From contig NZ_PEIG01000010.1 in NCBI RefSeq assembly GCF_002749975.1, forward strand, positions 166,382-230,381: a stretch of 64,000 nucleotides of DNA. The letters run 5' to 3'. The notes below the pieces were generated by a model. The model did not search any database and was not told the origin of the DNA. It saw nothing but the letters and a program-made list of their open reading frames with translations. Shown one piece after another: positions 28,687 through 36,747 of the stretch (position 1 is its first letter; every line of letters starts with the position of its first letter). Source of the DNA: Gloeocapsopsis sp. IPPAS B-1203. Lineage in GTDB: Bacteria; Cyanobacteriota; Cyanobacteriia; Cyanobacteriales; Chroococcidiopsidaceae. The position numbers and the translations under genes are program-made.

Positions 28687-29031
28687 ATGGCTTATACTTA
28701 CGAAACAATGTACATTTTGCGTCCTGATCTAGGAGAAGATCAGGTGGCACAAGCTGTGACAAAATATCAGAACATGCTTGAAGAACAAGGAGCAACACAG
28801 CTTGAAGTTCAAAACCGTGGTAAACGTCGTCTTGCTTATGAAATCGCTAAGCATCGTGAAGGTATTTACGTTCAGATGAACTACCAAGCTCCTGGACGTG
28901 TTATTGCCCAGCTAGAACGAGCAATGCGATTGAGTGATGAGGTCATTCGCTATCTCACTATTAAGCAAGAAGTTGAAGTTATAGAAAGTACAGATTCACA
29001 GCAATTACCGGAAGAAGCAGTTGTTAGTTAG
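28687..29031 (+). CDS. rpsF: 30S ribosomal protein S6
   Basis: S6 is a small-subunit ribosomal protein that pairs with S18 on the platform. The sequence [35 protein letters not shown] and [18 protein letters not shown] is typical. The frame is open from a TTG at 28666, but the ATG at 28687 matches the family N-terminus ([11 protein letters not shown]). The C-terminal tail after the S6 fold is short and acidic. In this window the gene is not beside rpsR. A clean terminator follows 23 bp after the stop, so it is a single-gene transcript at its 3' end. Confidence 0.95.
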   Translation: MAYTYETMYILRPDLGEDQVAQAVTKYQNMLEEQGATQLEVQNRGKRRLAYEIAKHREGIYVQMNYQAPGRVIAQLERAMRLSDEVIRYLTIKQEVEVIESTDSQQLPEEAVVS

Positions 29032-29054
29032 TATCTGACTAGATATACGGTATA

Positions 29055-29092
29055 AATCCCGCTTAACCGTATAGAAAGCGGGATTACTTTTT
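29055..29092 (+). terminator. rho-independent terminator of rpsF
   Basis: AATCCCGCTT (29055-29064) and AAGCGGGATT (29076-29085) form a perfect 10-bp stem with an 11-base loop, then AC and five T residues. Confidence 0.92.
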
Positions 29093-29454
29093 ATGTATTT
29101 AAATTCTGCGATCGCGCAATGCTGCTATTAGCCACTCAGCTGAATAATAAGAAATCTTTTGCTAAAGGCTAATACAAGCTCATAAAAACTTATTTTAATT
29201 AAGTTAAATTCTGGACTCATCAACTGCATGGCTTTCCAACGCGCAGTAAGAGTAGATTGATAAGTTAACGGATTCTCTCAAAATAGCCACGCCTTATTGG
29301 CACGCATTCTTAATCCAAGGTTTTGTCATCAAGCGATGAGTTCAAATAATTGCAATTTAACACTCCTATTGCAATTGCTTATATTAATAAGCAAGACTAA
29401 ATAATTGTCTCTTTTTGGTCGGGTTCTTGCACTGATTACCCTTAAGGAAAAATC
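29093..29454. other. intergenic region, no gene seen
   Basis: About 360 bp after the rpsF terminator. It contains a palindrome AATTGCAATT (29348-29357), a nearby ATTGCAAT (29368-29375) and a 6-bp hairpin GCTTAT/ATAAGC (29377-29392). None has a T-run on the correct side to be a clear terminator for the STAS gene, which ends at 29455 on the minus strand. No open frame of interest was found. Confidence 0.35.
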
Positions 29455-29829
29455 CTAAGCTGCTAGGACAGCAGGCTCAGTCAAAGTCAAAACAGCATCA
29501 TAACTTTCACAGATTTCAAAAACAGAATCAAGTTGAGTCAGTTCTAAAATTAACTTGATAGGCTCAGGTAAATGACATAACACTAAGCGACAATTGTTTC
29601 CTCGCGCAGCTTTCAACCCTGTAATTAAAGCTACTAAACCGGAGCTATCCATGAAATCAACTTGTGCAAGATCGACTACCCAAAGAGTACCGCGTTGTAG
29701 CATCAGCCTCATAAACTGAGCCTCTAATAGTTTGCTACCATCACAATCTAATCTTCCTTGTGGTTGAAGTACGAGCATTGGGCAATTTTCGTTTGTAATC
29801 GTCATATAGTTTGTGCGTGTAATTAACAT
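29455..29829 (-). CDS. STAS-domain anti-sigma-factor-antagonist-like protein
   Basis: STAS proteins of the SpoIIAA/RsbV type bind partner switch kinases and are controlled by serine phosphorylation. Here the strand LVLQPQGRLDCDGSKLLEAQ is followed by WVVDLAQVDFMDSSGLVALI, with the phosphorylatable serine in DSSG. After that come NNCRLVLCHLPEPIKLILEL and a C-terminal helix. No kinase or phosphatase partner is adjacent, so the pathway is unknown. Start choice is uncertain: TTG 29844, ATG 29829 and ATG 29805 (MTITNENC) are all in frame, none with a clear ribosome-binding site. Confidence 0.82.
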   Translation of the reverse strand: MLITRTNYMTITNENCPMLVLQPQGRLDCDGSKLLEAQFMRLMLQRGTLWVVDLAQVDFMDSSGLVALITGLKAARGNNCRLVLCHLPEPIKLILELTQLDSVFEICESYDAVLTLTEPAVLAA

Positions 29830-30589
29830 TTGATAAAAATACAAAAATAGAAAATTTCATCTTTCAGAAAAGCAACTTGTAGAATCGCCCAAAAATATGG
29901 GTCTATTACACCTATGCAATCTTTAGATGAAACTGGTAATTACGTCTATTTATCTAAGTGGAAAAGACAAACCTTTGAATTAATCCAGTAACTGATCGAC
30001 CTTAAAAGTCTATAAAGTTCGATTGTATTAATCATGTTTTCTCTACAGTTTTATTAACTGAGCAAAAAGCATGAGATACTGCTTAGACTGGATGAGAGGA
30101 AGTATGCCACTAAAAACCTCTATTAATTTGTTACTTTTGTAACATTACTTCAACTAATGTTTTTATTATTTGAACATATTGACTGTTTTCGTAGTTAAGT
30201 TTATGGCTTGTGGTCGTTAATGAAGTACGATCCTAAAGCTATACGTTTGAATCCCCCTACTATAAAACACTGACACAAAATGATCTCAGTAGATTTGGGG
30301 AGCTTTACGAAATCTTTATTAGGTAAAGCTGCTTTTTTAAAGCTTTCATAAAGTAAAAACGAAAAATAAAATATTCAACGATAATAGAGGTTTGTGTTTC
30401 TGGGCGATGTACCTAACTAAAAGTCTTTAATTGCCAGTTAGCAACTTTTAGAGTATGCATCCAAAAGGGATATATAACTTTAGATAGATTAACTAGAATC
30501 TTAAAAGAAAAACCGTATCTCCTATTTGACAGCCCTAGCAAAACCAAGCCAAGATGGAGAAAACGTAAATCTTTGTAAAGGCTGCGGGA
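29830..30589. other. long intergenic region, no confident gene
   Basis: About 760 bp between the divergent STAS and DedA genes, the longest gene-free stretch here together with 47.8-48.5 kb. A 25-codon frame (MQSLDETGNYVYLSKWKRQT..., 29913-29990) has no ribosome-binding site. A tRNA T-arm-like string, GTTTGAATCCCCC near 30247, has no complementary flanks. I find no terminator or strong hairpin. A promoter or untranslated regulatory region is likely but unassigned. Confidence 0.4.
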
Positions 30590-31222
30590 ATGTCTCTGGA
30601 GTTTGTATCACTGGAGAAGATCCAGGAGTTTGCACATTATTACGGCTACTGGGCAATATTTATCGGTATTTTGCTAGAGAACTTGGGAATTCCCATCCCA
30701 GGAGAAACTGTAACCTTAATTGGAGGTTTTCTAGCTGGTAGTCAAGAACTCAATTATTGGTTTGTTCTAGGTAGTGCAATCTTGGGCGCTGTTCTTGGTG
30801 GCACTTGCGGATATTGGATTGGCAGATATACGGGTTGGGAATTTATTCTTCGTACTGCTGGTTTTTTTCGTATTCCCGCAGTGCGGTTAGAGGAACTGAA
30901 AGACAAATTTAGTCAAAATGCAGCTAAAGCAGTATTCTTTGGGCGATTTATTGCTTTGTTACGCATCTTTTCAGGGTTATTAGCTGGAATAGCTGGGATG
31001 TCTTTTGCCAAGTTTTTTGTATACAACTTAGCTGGGGCAGCCGTATGGGCATCTGTGATGGTTACTTTAGCTTTCTTTGTAGGACAGGTTGTGTCTTTAG
31101 AACAGTTAGTGTCCTGGGTAGGTGAATTTGCCATCTTAGCCTTAGCTATTGCTACTGCTTGGATTGTTGTTCCCTTGTGGTGGGAGTCACGCCAAGTTAA
31201 GAAAATTGCCAGTGAAGACTAA
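30590..31222 (+). CDS. DedA-family membrane protein, 210 residues
   Basis: DedA (SNARE-associated/VTT) proteins are inner-membrane proteins, some of which flip undecaprenyl phosphate or phospholipids. Hallmarks: ENLGIPIPGETVTLIGGFLA early, GGTCGYWIGRYTGWEF, then KAVFFGRFIALLRIFSGLLA and GIAGMSFAKFFVYNLAGAAV, which carry the conserved F-x-R-x(3)-R motif. The C-terminus ends in a membrane helix and a short charged tail. The ATG at 30590 has only a weak GCGGG ahead of it. The gene stands alone, followed by interspersed repeats. Confidence 0.9.
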   Translation: MSLEFVSLEKIQEFAHYYGYWAIFIGILLENLGIPIPGETVTLIGGFLAGSQELNYWFVLGSAILGAVLGGTCGYWIGRYTGWEFILRTAGFFRIPAVRLEELKDKFSQNAAKAVFFGRFIALLRIFSGLLAGIAGMSFAKFFVYNLAGAAVWASVMVTLAFFVGQVVSLEQLVSWVGEFAILALAIATAWIVVPLWWESRQVKKIASED

Positions 31223-31269
31223 GAGCAGAGGAGCAGAGGAAGCAAGGGAGATAGAGGGCTTTGAGATTT

Positions 31270-31290
31270 GAGTCGTGAAGTGTTGAGTTT
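31270..31290. repeat. interspersed repeat GAGTCGTGAAGTGTTGAGT, copy 1
   Basis: The 19-bp string GAGTCGTGAAGTGTTGAGT followed by TT starts here. Further copies start at 39266, 39922 and 54236, all in the same orientation and all between genes. It sits in a wider stretch of repeats built on 'GAGTT/GTTGAG' and on TCACTAGCCACT. Confidence 0.85.
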
Positions 31291-31380
31291 AAGAGAGTGA
31301 TGAGTTATGAAGAGTCTTTTAATTCAAAACGTGCTAACGCACCGCTACGCTAACATAACTCATAACTAACCACTAGCCAC

Positions 31381-31540
31381 TCAACGCCAGTTCGACGCCA
31401 CTTGCTACAACGAGGGGCGACGAAGTCCGCGATAGCGCCACCCCCGCAACGCAGTGGCTCACGCGGAGTTCTACAGGGCGCGGGAACCTCCGCAACGAAT
31501 CCGCTCCTCAACGGAGGATACCTCCGCACACGACTGGCTC
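31381..31540. repeat. modular interspersed repeat, copy A (long form)
   Basis: A GC-rich segment between dedA and argG. Its ends, TCAACGCCAGTTCGACGCCA and CCTCCGCACACGACTGGCTC, match the reverse complement of the repeat at 45250-45341, but copy A carries two extra inserts: about 22 bp after CGAGGGG and about 46 bp after CAGTGGCTC. The rest, including ACCCCCGCAACGCAGTGGCT and CTCAACGGAGGA, is nearly identical. It is thus a longer variant of the element found inside ubiX and at the end of the DUF255 gene. No transposase is linked. Confidence 0.85.
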
Positions 31541-31557
31541 CTCCTCACCCCTCATTC

Positions 31558-32760
31558 CTAACCCCTAACGTGCTTTGACCAAATTCGAGTTGGTAGTCCC
31601 CAAACGTAGATGAATCCTTCTGCAGCTTTGTGATCAAATTGATCGTCAGCACCGTAAGTTGCTAAATCTGGAGTATAGAGAGAATTATCAGACCAGCGCC
31701 CGACAATCGTTGCGTTCCCCTTGAAGAATTTAAGACGCACAGTACCAGATACACGCTCTTGGGTTTTTTGCACAAAAGCATCGAGTGCACCTTTGAGCGG
31801 ACTGTACCACAACCCGTTATAAATCATTTGGCTGTAAGTTTCTTCAATACCACGCTTGTAGTGGGTGACATCTGCTGTTAAGGTGAGGCTTTCTAAGTCG
31901 CGGTGCGCTTGAATTAAAACCAGCAAAGCTGGTGTTTCGTAAATTTCCCGTGATTTGATCCCGACTAAGCGGTTTTCTACCATATCAATGCGCCCAACAC
32001 CGTGATTACCAGCAATTTGGTTGAGTTGAGCGATCAGTTCTACAGGTGCGATCGCATCTTTATTTAGTTTGGTAGGAAGACCTTGCTCAAAGCTGATTTC
32101 AATGTATTCTGGCGTGTCGGGAGTATCAGCGATCGCCTTTGTCATCAAATAAATTTCTTCAAGTGGTTCGGTGCGGGGATCTTCTAAAGGTCCTGCTTCG
32201 ATGCTGCGACCGAGTAAGTTACGGTCAATACTATAAGGCGAGGATTTTTTGACTGGCGCTGGAATACCGAAGCGCTCGCCATACGCAATTGTTTCCTCAC
32301 GGCTCATTCCCCATTCGCGTGCTGGGGCTAGCACTTTCAAATTTGGGTTAAGTGCAGCAATAGAAACATCAAACCGGACTTGATCGTTACCTTTACCAGT
32401 ACAGCCATGCGCAACCGCATCTGCACCGTACTTTGCTGCCGCTTCTACCAGAAGCTTCGCAATGAGGGGACGCGCCAAAGCTGTTGACAGCGGATAGCGA
32501 TTTTCATATAAAGCATTTGCCTGAATTGCAGCAAAGGCATAATCTTTAACAAAGCTTTCTTGTGCATTGATGACAAGCGATTCGCTAGCACCTGATTGCA
32601 GTGCTTTTTGTTTAATTGGTTCTAATTCATCTCCCTGCCCTAGATCTGCGGCTAAGGTAATAACTTCTGCAACACCCCACTCCTGTTTAAGATAGGGAAT
32701 ACAGACGGAGGTATCTACTCCACCGGAGTATGCTAGTACAACTTTGGTAGCACGACCCAT
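31558..32760 (-). CDS. argG: argininosuccinate synthase
   Basis: ArgG joins citrulline and aspartate using ATP in arginine synthesis. The N-terminal P-loop-like [16 protein letters not shown], the segments [20 protein letters not shown] and [20 protein letters not shown], and the length of 400 residues are all typical. The C-terminus ([13 protein letters not shown]) stops 17 bp from the edge of repeat copy A. The gene is transcribed alone; argB lies at 40 kb. Confidence 0.96.
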   Translation of the reverse strand: MGRATKVVLAYSGGVDTSVCIPYLKQEWGVAEVITLAADLGQGDELEPIKQKALQSGASESLVINAQESFVKDYAFAAIQANALYENRYPLSTALARPLIAKLLVEAAAKYGADAVAHGCTGKGNDQVRFDVSIAALNPNLKVLAPAREWGMSREETIAYGERFGIPAPVKKSSPYSIDRNLLGRSIEAGPLEDPRTEPLEEIYLMTKAIADTPDTPEYIEISFEQGLPTKLNKDAIAPVELIAQLNQIAGNHGVGRIDMVENRLVGIKSREIYETPALLVLIQAHRDLESLTLTADVTHYKRGIEETYSQMIYNGLWYSPLKGALDAFVQKTQERVSGTVRLKFFKGNATIVGRWSDNSLYTPDLATYGADDQFDHKAAEGFIYVWGLPTRIWSKHVRG

Positions 32761-32997
32761 TGATTCCTCGATTTAGCAAAACAACGAGTGATTATTATCT
32801 AACTAATTTATGCGCATTCTTGTCAGCCATGGCACAGATTTATTTATCATTCTGTCATAAGTCATGATGAGTTATGAATGAATAGGGATTTGCGGCAATA
32901 GTATTAATGGGTAAAATCCGTGACGATCAAACCATTCGCCAATTGCTAACAGCTAATCGCTTTATTATGCCTTTTGTAGGTGGTGCTAGGGGGAAGC

Positions 32998-33948
32998 GTG
33001 TTTTTTAGTATTGTGATTCCAACTTACAATCGTCAGCCGATTTTAGCGAAATGCTTAATAGCCCTCGAACAGCAACTTTTAGCAGCTGATAGCGCCATTG
33101 AGGGTTACGAAGTTGTCTTGGTAGACGATGGTTCGACAGATGGCACTTTAGAGTGGTTGCAAGACAATGCTGCTGAGTTTCCTCATGTGCGATCGCATGT
33201 GCAAGATCATCAAGGACCAGCAGCCGCGCGGAATTTGGGTGTAGAGCGCGCGCAGGGAGATACGATTATTTTTATTGATAGCGACCTCGTTGTTACAGAA
33301 AATTTTCTCCAAGCTCACGCTGACGGGCTACAGCAAGCACAGCAAACCTACGGTAGCGATCGCGTTTTTACCTATGGTCTTGTCATTAATACTTGCAATT
33401 TTGCCGATCCTACGGCAGAGCCGTACAAAATTACCGATTTTTCCGCGGCTTATTTTGCGACAGGGAATGTGGCGATCGCCCGTCAGTGGCTAGAAAAAGC
33501 AGGGTTATTTGATACTCGATTTCAACTTTATGGCTGGGAAGATTTGGAGTTGGGAGTACGCTTAAAACAATTAGGCTTAAAACTTATCAAATGCCCTGCA
33601 GCAGTAGGCTATCACTGGCACCCTCCCTTTAACCTCAAGCAAATTCCTAACTTAATTGAAAAAGAAATTCAGCGCGGGCGTATGGGAGTTTTATTTTATC
33701 AGAAACACCCCATTTGGGAGGTGCGCATGATGATTCAAATGACTTGGTTGCACCGTTTGCTTTGGGGACTGCTTTCACTCGGTGGTAATCTCAACGAACG
33801 TAGCTTGGCTCCTATGCTTCAGTGGTTAATCGATCAGGGTAAACCGCAGTTAGCCCTGGAAATTGCGCGGATTTTTCTAAATTGGTACAACGTTCAAGGT
33901 GTTTACTCGGCTTACTCTCAAATGCAGTCTGCTTCCCGCGCCAAGTAG
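32998..33948 (+). CDS. GT2-family glycosyltransferase, 316 residues
   Basis: This is a GT-A fold transferase with FFSIVIPTYNRQPILAKCL at the start, the nucleotide-binding VVLVDDGSTDGTLEWLQ, the metal-binding D-x-D region in IIFIDSDLVVT and an acceptor-side motif GWEDLELGVRLKQLGLKL with the catalytic-base acid ED. The C-terminal part (about 80 residues) has no obvious membrane helix. Three GTG codons are possible (32980, 32983, 32998). I choose the last because AGGGGGA lies 5-6 nt upstream and the family homology begins right there. It could work with the polysaccharide genes at 10-18 kb, but is not linked to them. Confidence 0.85.
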   Translation: MFFSIVIPTYNRQPILAKCLIALEQQLLAADSAIEGYEVVLVDDGSTDGTLEWLQDNAAEFPHVRSHVQDHQGPAAARNLGVERAQGDTIIFIDSDLVVTENFLQAHADGLQQAQQTYGSDRVFTYGLVINTCNFADPTAEPYKITDFSAAYFATGNVAIARQWLEKAGLFDTRFQLYGWEDLELGVRLKQLGLKLIKCPAAVGYHWHPPFNLKQIPNLIEKEIQRGRMGVLFYQKHPIWEVRMMIQMTWLHRLLWGLLSLGGNLNERSLAPMLQWLIDQGKPQLALEIARIFLNWYNVQGVYSAYSQMQSASRAK

Positions 33949-33990
33949 GGATTTTAGTGTGATACACTAGGAGAGTTGACAAAAATCGCA

Positions 33991-34036
33991 CATCCAGTTT
34001 TTTCGGGTGTTTCCTGTAAGGAAATACACCTGGATG
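33991..34036 (+). promoter_or_regulatory. structured 5' leader of rpsB
   Basis: CATCCAG (33991-33997) pairs with CTGGATG (34030-34036). Inside, GTGTTTCC (34007-34014) pairs with GGAAATACAC (34020-34029) with a small bulge. The hairpin sits 27 bp before the rpsB start, and ribosomal protein S2 is known to autoregulate rpsB-tsf in other bacteria, so a control function is plausible. Confidence 0.55.
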
Positions 34037-34063
34037 GAGGATTAACCCGAAATAGGAGAAAAT

Positions 34064-34873
34064 ATGCCGGTTGTCTCATTGGCGCAAATGATGGAGGCAG
34101 GAGTTCACTTTGGGCATCAAACCCGACGGTGGAATCCTAAAATGGCTCCATATATCTATACCTCCCGCAATGGAGTGCATATCATTGACTTGGTACAAAC
34201 TGCCCAGTTAATGGACGATGCGTATCAGTATACGCGTACTGCCGCAGAACAAGGTAAGAAGTTCCTCTTTGTCGGTACAAAAAGGCAAGCAGCCGGAATC
34301 ATCGCTCAAGAAGCAGCACGTTGTGGTTCGTATTACGTTAATCAAAGGTGGTTGGGCGGAATGCTGACTAACTGGACAACAATTAAAACGCGTGCAGAGC
34401 GGTTAAAAGAATTAGAGCGCCGCGAAGAAAATGGAGCACTAGATTTGTTACCCAAAAAAGAAGCTTCGGTACTGCGCCGCGAGATGGCAAAGCTACAGAA
34501 GTATTTGGGTGGAATTAAAACAATGCGGAAAATTCCTGATGTAGTCGTGATTGTAGACCAACGTCGGGAGTACAATGCCGTACAAGAATGTCAAAAGCTA
34601 GGGATTCAAATTGTGTCAATGTTAGATACTAACTGCGATCCTGATGTAGTTGATGTTCCCATTCCAGCTAACGATGACGCAATTCGCTCAATCAAGCTAA
34701 TTGTCGGCAAATTAGCAGACGCAATCTATGAAGGACGTCACGGTCAACTAGAAGCAGAAGAGGAATACGATTACGAAGGTGCAGAGGAAGATCTCGAATA
34801 CGACGAAAGCGAAATCGAGTATACTGACTCATTGCTACCAGATGAAGAAGAGGAACAAACCGAAGAAGAATAG
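34064..34873 (+). CDS. rpsB: 30S ribosomal protein S2, with acidic C-terminal tail
   Basis: S2 binds the small subunit near S1 and the mRNA exit side. The sequence [40 protein letters not shown] and [20 protein letters not shown] is canonical. The S2 fold ends near residue 225 ([11 protein letters not shown]), after which about 40 residues are strongly acidic ([28 protein letters not shown]). A good ribosome-binding site (AATAGGAGAAAAT) precedes the ATG. tsf starts 61 bp after the stop, the usual rpsB-tsf pair. Confidence 0.96.
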   Translation: MPVVSLAQMMEAGVHFGHQTRRWNPKMAPYIYTSRNGVHIIDLVQTAQLMDDAYQYTRTAAEQGKKFLFVGTKRQAAGIIAQEAARCGSYYVNQRWLGGMLTNWTTIKTRAERLKELERREENGALDLLPKKEASVLRREMAKLQKYLGGIKTMRKIPDVVVIVDQRREYNAVQECQKLGIQIVSMLDTNCDPDVVDVPIPANDDAIRSIKLIVGKLADAIYEGRHGQLEAEEEYDYEGAEEDLEYDESEIEYTDSLLPDEEEEQTEEE

Positions 34874-34934
34874 AATATAGCTTTCAGGTAATTCCAGAAA
34901 GCTCTAATTTAGTTAAGTAGGAAATTGAGGCAAG

Positions 34935-35593
34935 ATGGCGGAAATATCTGCACAAGTCGTCAAAGAGCTACGCGAAAGAACCGGCGCTGGCATGATGGAC
35001 TGCAAAAAAGCGCTGAAAGAAAACGACGGTGATATGGACAAAGCCATTGAATGGCTGCGACAAAAAGGTATCACCTCTGCTGACAAAAAAGCTGGGCGCG
35101 TAGCAGCAGAAGGACTCGTAGGTAGCTACATTCACACTGGCGGTAGAGTTGGTGTATTAGTAGAAGTCAACTGCGAGACAGACTTCGTGGCTCGTCGTGA
35201 AGAATTTCAAACGCTGGTGCGGAACATCGCCATCAAGTCGCGGCTTGCCCGAATGTCGAGTATGTCAAAGTAGAAGATATCCCAGCTGATATCGCCCAAA
35301 AAGAAAAAGAAATCGAAATGGGGCGGGACGATCTGGCGAAAAAACCAGACAACATCAAAGAAAAAATCGTTCAAGGTCGAATTGAAAAACGCTTGAAAGA
35401 AATGACTTTGATGGATCAACCCTATATTCGCGATCAGAATATTTCTGTGGAAGATCTAGTGAAACAAGCGATCGCTCAATTAGGTGAAAATATCCAAGTG
35501 CGTCGCTTTGTCCGCTTTGTCTTAGGCGAAGGTATCGATAAGCAAGAAAGCAATTTCGCAGAAGAAGTCGCTGCGCAAATGGGCAGTAAGTAA
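34935..35593 (+). pseudogene. tsf: tsf, elongation factor Ts, broken by a 1-base deletion in this sequence
   Basis: EF-Ts recycles EF-Tu by exchanging GDP for GTP and is normally essential. The first part ([54 protein letters not shown]) is intact to about residue 100. Then the sequence GCCATCAAGTCGCGGC encodes a shifted frame and a stop at 35273. A G inserted after position 35233 (ATGCAAGTC in place of ATCAAGTC) restores the expected [20 protein letters not shown] and joins to the second part ([19 protein letters not shown]) in one 219-residue protein of normal cyanobacterial length. A sequencing error is the simplest explanation. Confidence 0.93.
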
Positions 35594-35758
35594 AATTAGG
35601 GGTTAGGGTGATAGCGATTAGTGGCTAGTGAATAGTAATTAGTTTTGAGTTTTGAGTTTTAAGTTTTGAATTAAAAGAATTTTGAACTTTGAGTTTTCGT
35701 AACTCATAGCTCAACACTCAAAACTTCCCCTCGCCCCTCACTCCTAGTTTTTGAGGCA
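35594..35758. repeat. short low-complexity repeats between tsf and the next gene
   Basis: A series of related short strings (GTTTTGAGTTTTGAGTTTTAA, then AACTTTGAGTTTTCG, AACACTCAAAAC and CCCTCGCCCCTCACTCC) forms a weak inverted arrangement: TTGAG/GTTTT units on the left, CTCAA/AAAAC units on the right. The same vocabulary recurs at 31.3, 39.3, 39.9, 50.1 and 54.2 kb. Confidence 0.6.
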
Positions 35759-36607
35759 ATGGCAACAATTGAACAAATTAAACGAGAGATTGCAGCTTTA
35801 GAAGAAGCGTGTCGCGTTCTGGCAGAAGAACTTTATGCGGCTTACACTAGTTATTTCATAGCCTTAGCGAAAGCTGTGCGACAACAAGCAATCTTAGCTA
35901 CTTATCACTTGTGTACGCAGGGCTATCCAGAAGCGTTTTTGAGTTTATCTTTTAGCCAGCGGCAACAATTGCAGCAAGATGTACGTAAGGTAATACGAGA
36001 AGCAATTGATCAGTTATTAGCGATAACACAGGTTGAGGAAAAAGAAAACTTAGAACAAGAAATTAGAGAAGATATCAAACTGGAAGCTACAGAAGAGGCA
36101 TTATTAGAATCTGTTAGTCCTCCTACATCAAGTTTTAGTACTCTGGTGAGATTTCCAACAAATCCGATAGATTTGCTCAAGTGGCAGCAAAATATTGAGC
36201 AGGCGATCGCCTCGCAACTGAAAACGATTTCGCGTGAAATTAACTATCTACTTCAGCAAGCAAAGATTTTACCAGAGAAACTCCCCTTTCCATTGCTCGA
36301 TGCAGCATTAAACGCACCGGAACTTCCAGCTGAAGCGACTGCTGGACCGCCAAATTTATTAAACTTATTAGTAGAAGCAGAAAGCAATAGCAATCAAGAA
36401 GAATCCAGCGTCACTACGCTTGTTGCTATCTATCTACGGCTAGGCGAAATTGAGTTTGCTGATGCGACAATAAGAACTGAGCGCAACCACATTCGTCATC
36501 TAGAAACCCGAAGCCGCACTTTATTGAAAGAATATTACAAGAAACAGCGCGAGCAAGCCATTGCAGAAGCAGAAGCAGCGTGGCGTGCTAGCTGGTTTGA
36601 AGATTAG
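35759..36607 (+). CDS. hypothetical protein, largely helical, 282 residues
   Basis: I do not recognise a named domain. The N-terminus (MATIEQIKREIAALEEACRV, ALAKAVRQQAILATYHLCTQ) and the C-terminus (NHIRHLETRSRTLLKEYYKK) are charged and helical, with coiled-coil character; the middle (about 95-160) is glutamate-rich, and about residues 180-215 are proline/leucine-rich. There is no signal peptide or membrane helix. An ATG at 35759 follows GAGG. It lies 140 bp upstream of recG in the same direction. It is likely a cyanobacterial orphan family. Confidence 0.65.
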   Translation: MATIEQIKREIAALEEACRVLAEELYAAYTSYFIALAKAVRQQAILATYHLCTQGYPEAFLSLSFSQRQQLQQDVRKVIREAIDQLLAITQVEEKENLEQEIREDIKLEATEEALLESVSPPTSSFSTLVRFPTNPIDLLKWQQNIEQAIASQLKTISREINYLLQQAKILPEKLPFPLLDAALNAPELPAEATAGPPNLLNLLVEAESNSNQEESSVTTLVAIYLRLGEIEFADATIRTERNHIRHLETRSRTLLKEYYKKQREQAIAEAEAAWRASWFED

Positions 36608-36747
36608 CATTGTATTACCGCTGTGCAGAGTTAAGAATAATGAATGAAGTTAACTCAAAATTCAAAACTTTGAAATTACCTAGTCCAAATTTAAGTATTA
36701 AAGTTATAAAGAGAACCGATCGCTCTCGGCTGACTTGCTAATCACTT

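Noticed and set aside
30180..30275. Possible tRNA suggested by GTTTGAATCCCCC
   Set aside because: The five bases before the T-loop do not pair with the five after it, and no acceptor stem or anticodon arm can be drawn.
30526..30741. 71-codon frame on the + strand
   Set aside because: Overlaps the 5' part of dedA in another frame; dedA has full family motifs there.
31381..31540. Insertion sequence with transposase
   Set aside because: No open frame resembling a transposase and no terminal inverted repeats of the usual kind; better explained as a small non-autonomous repeat.
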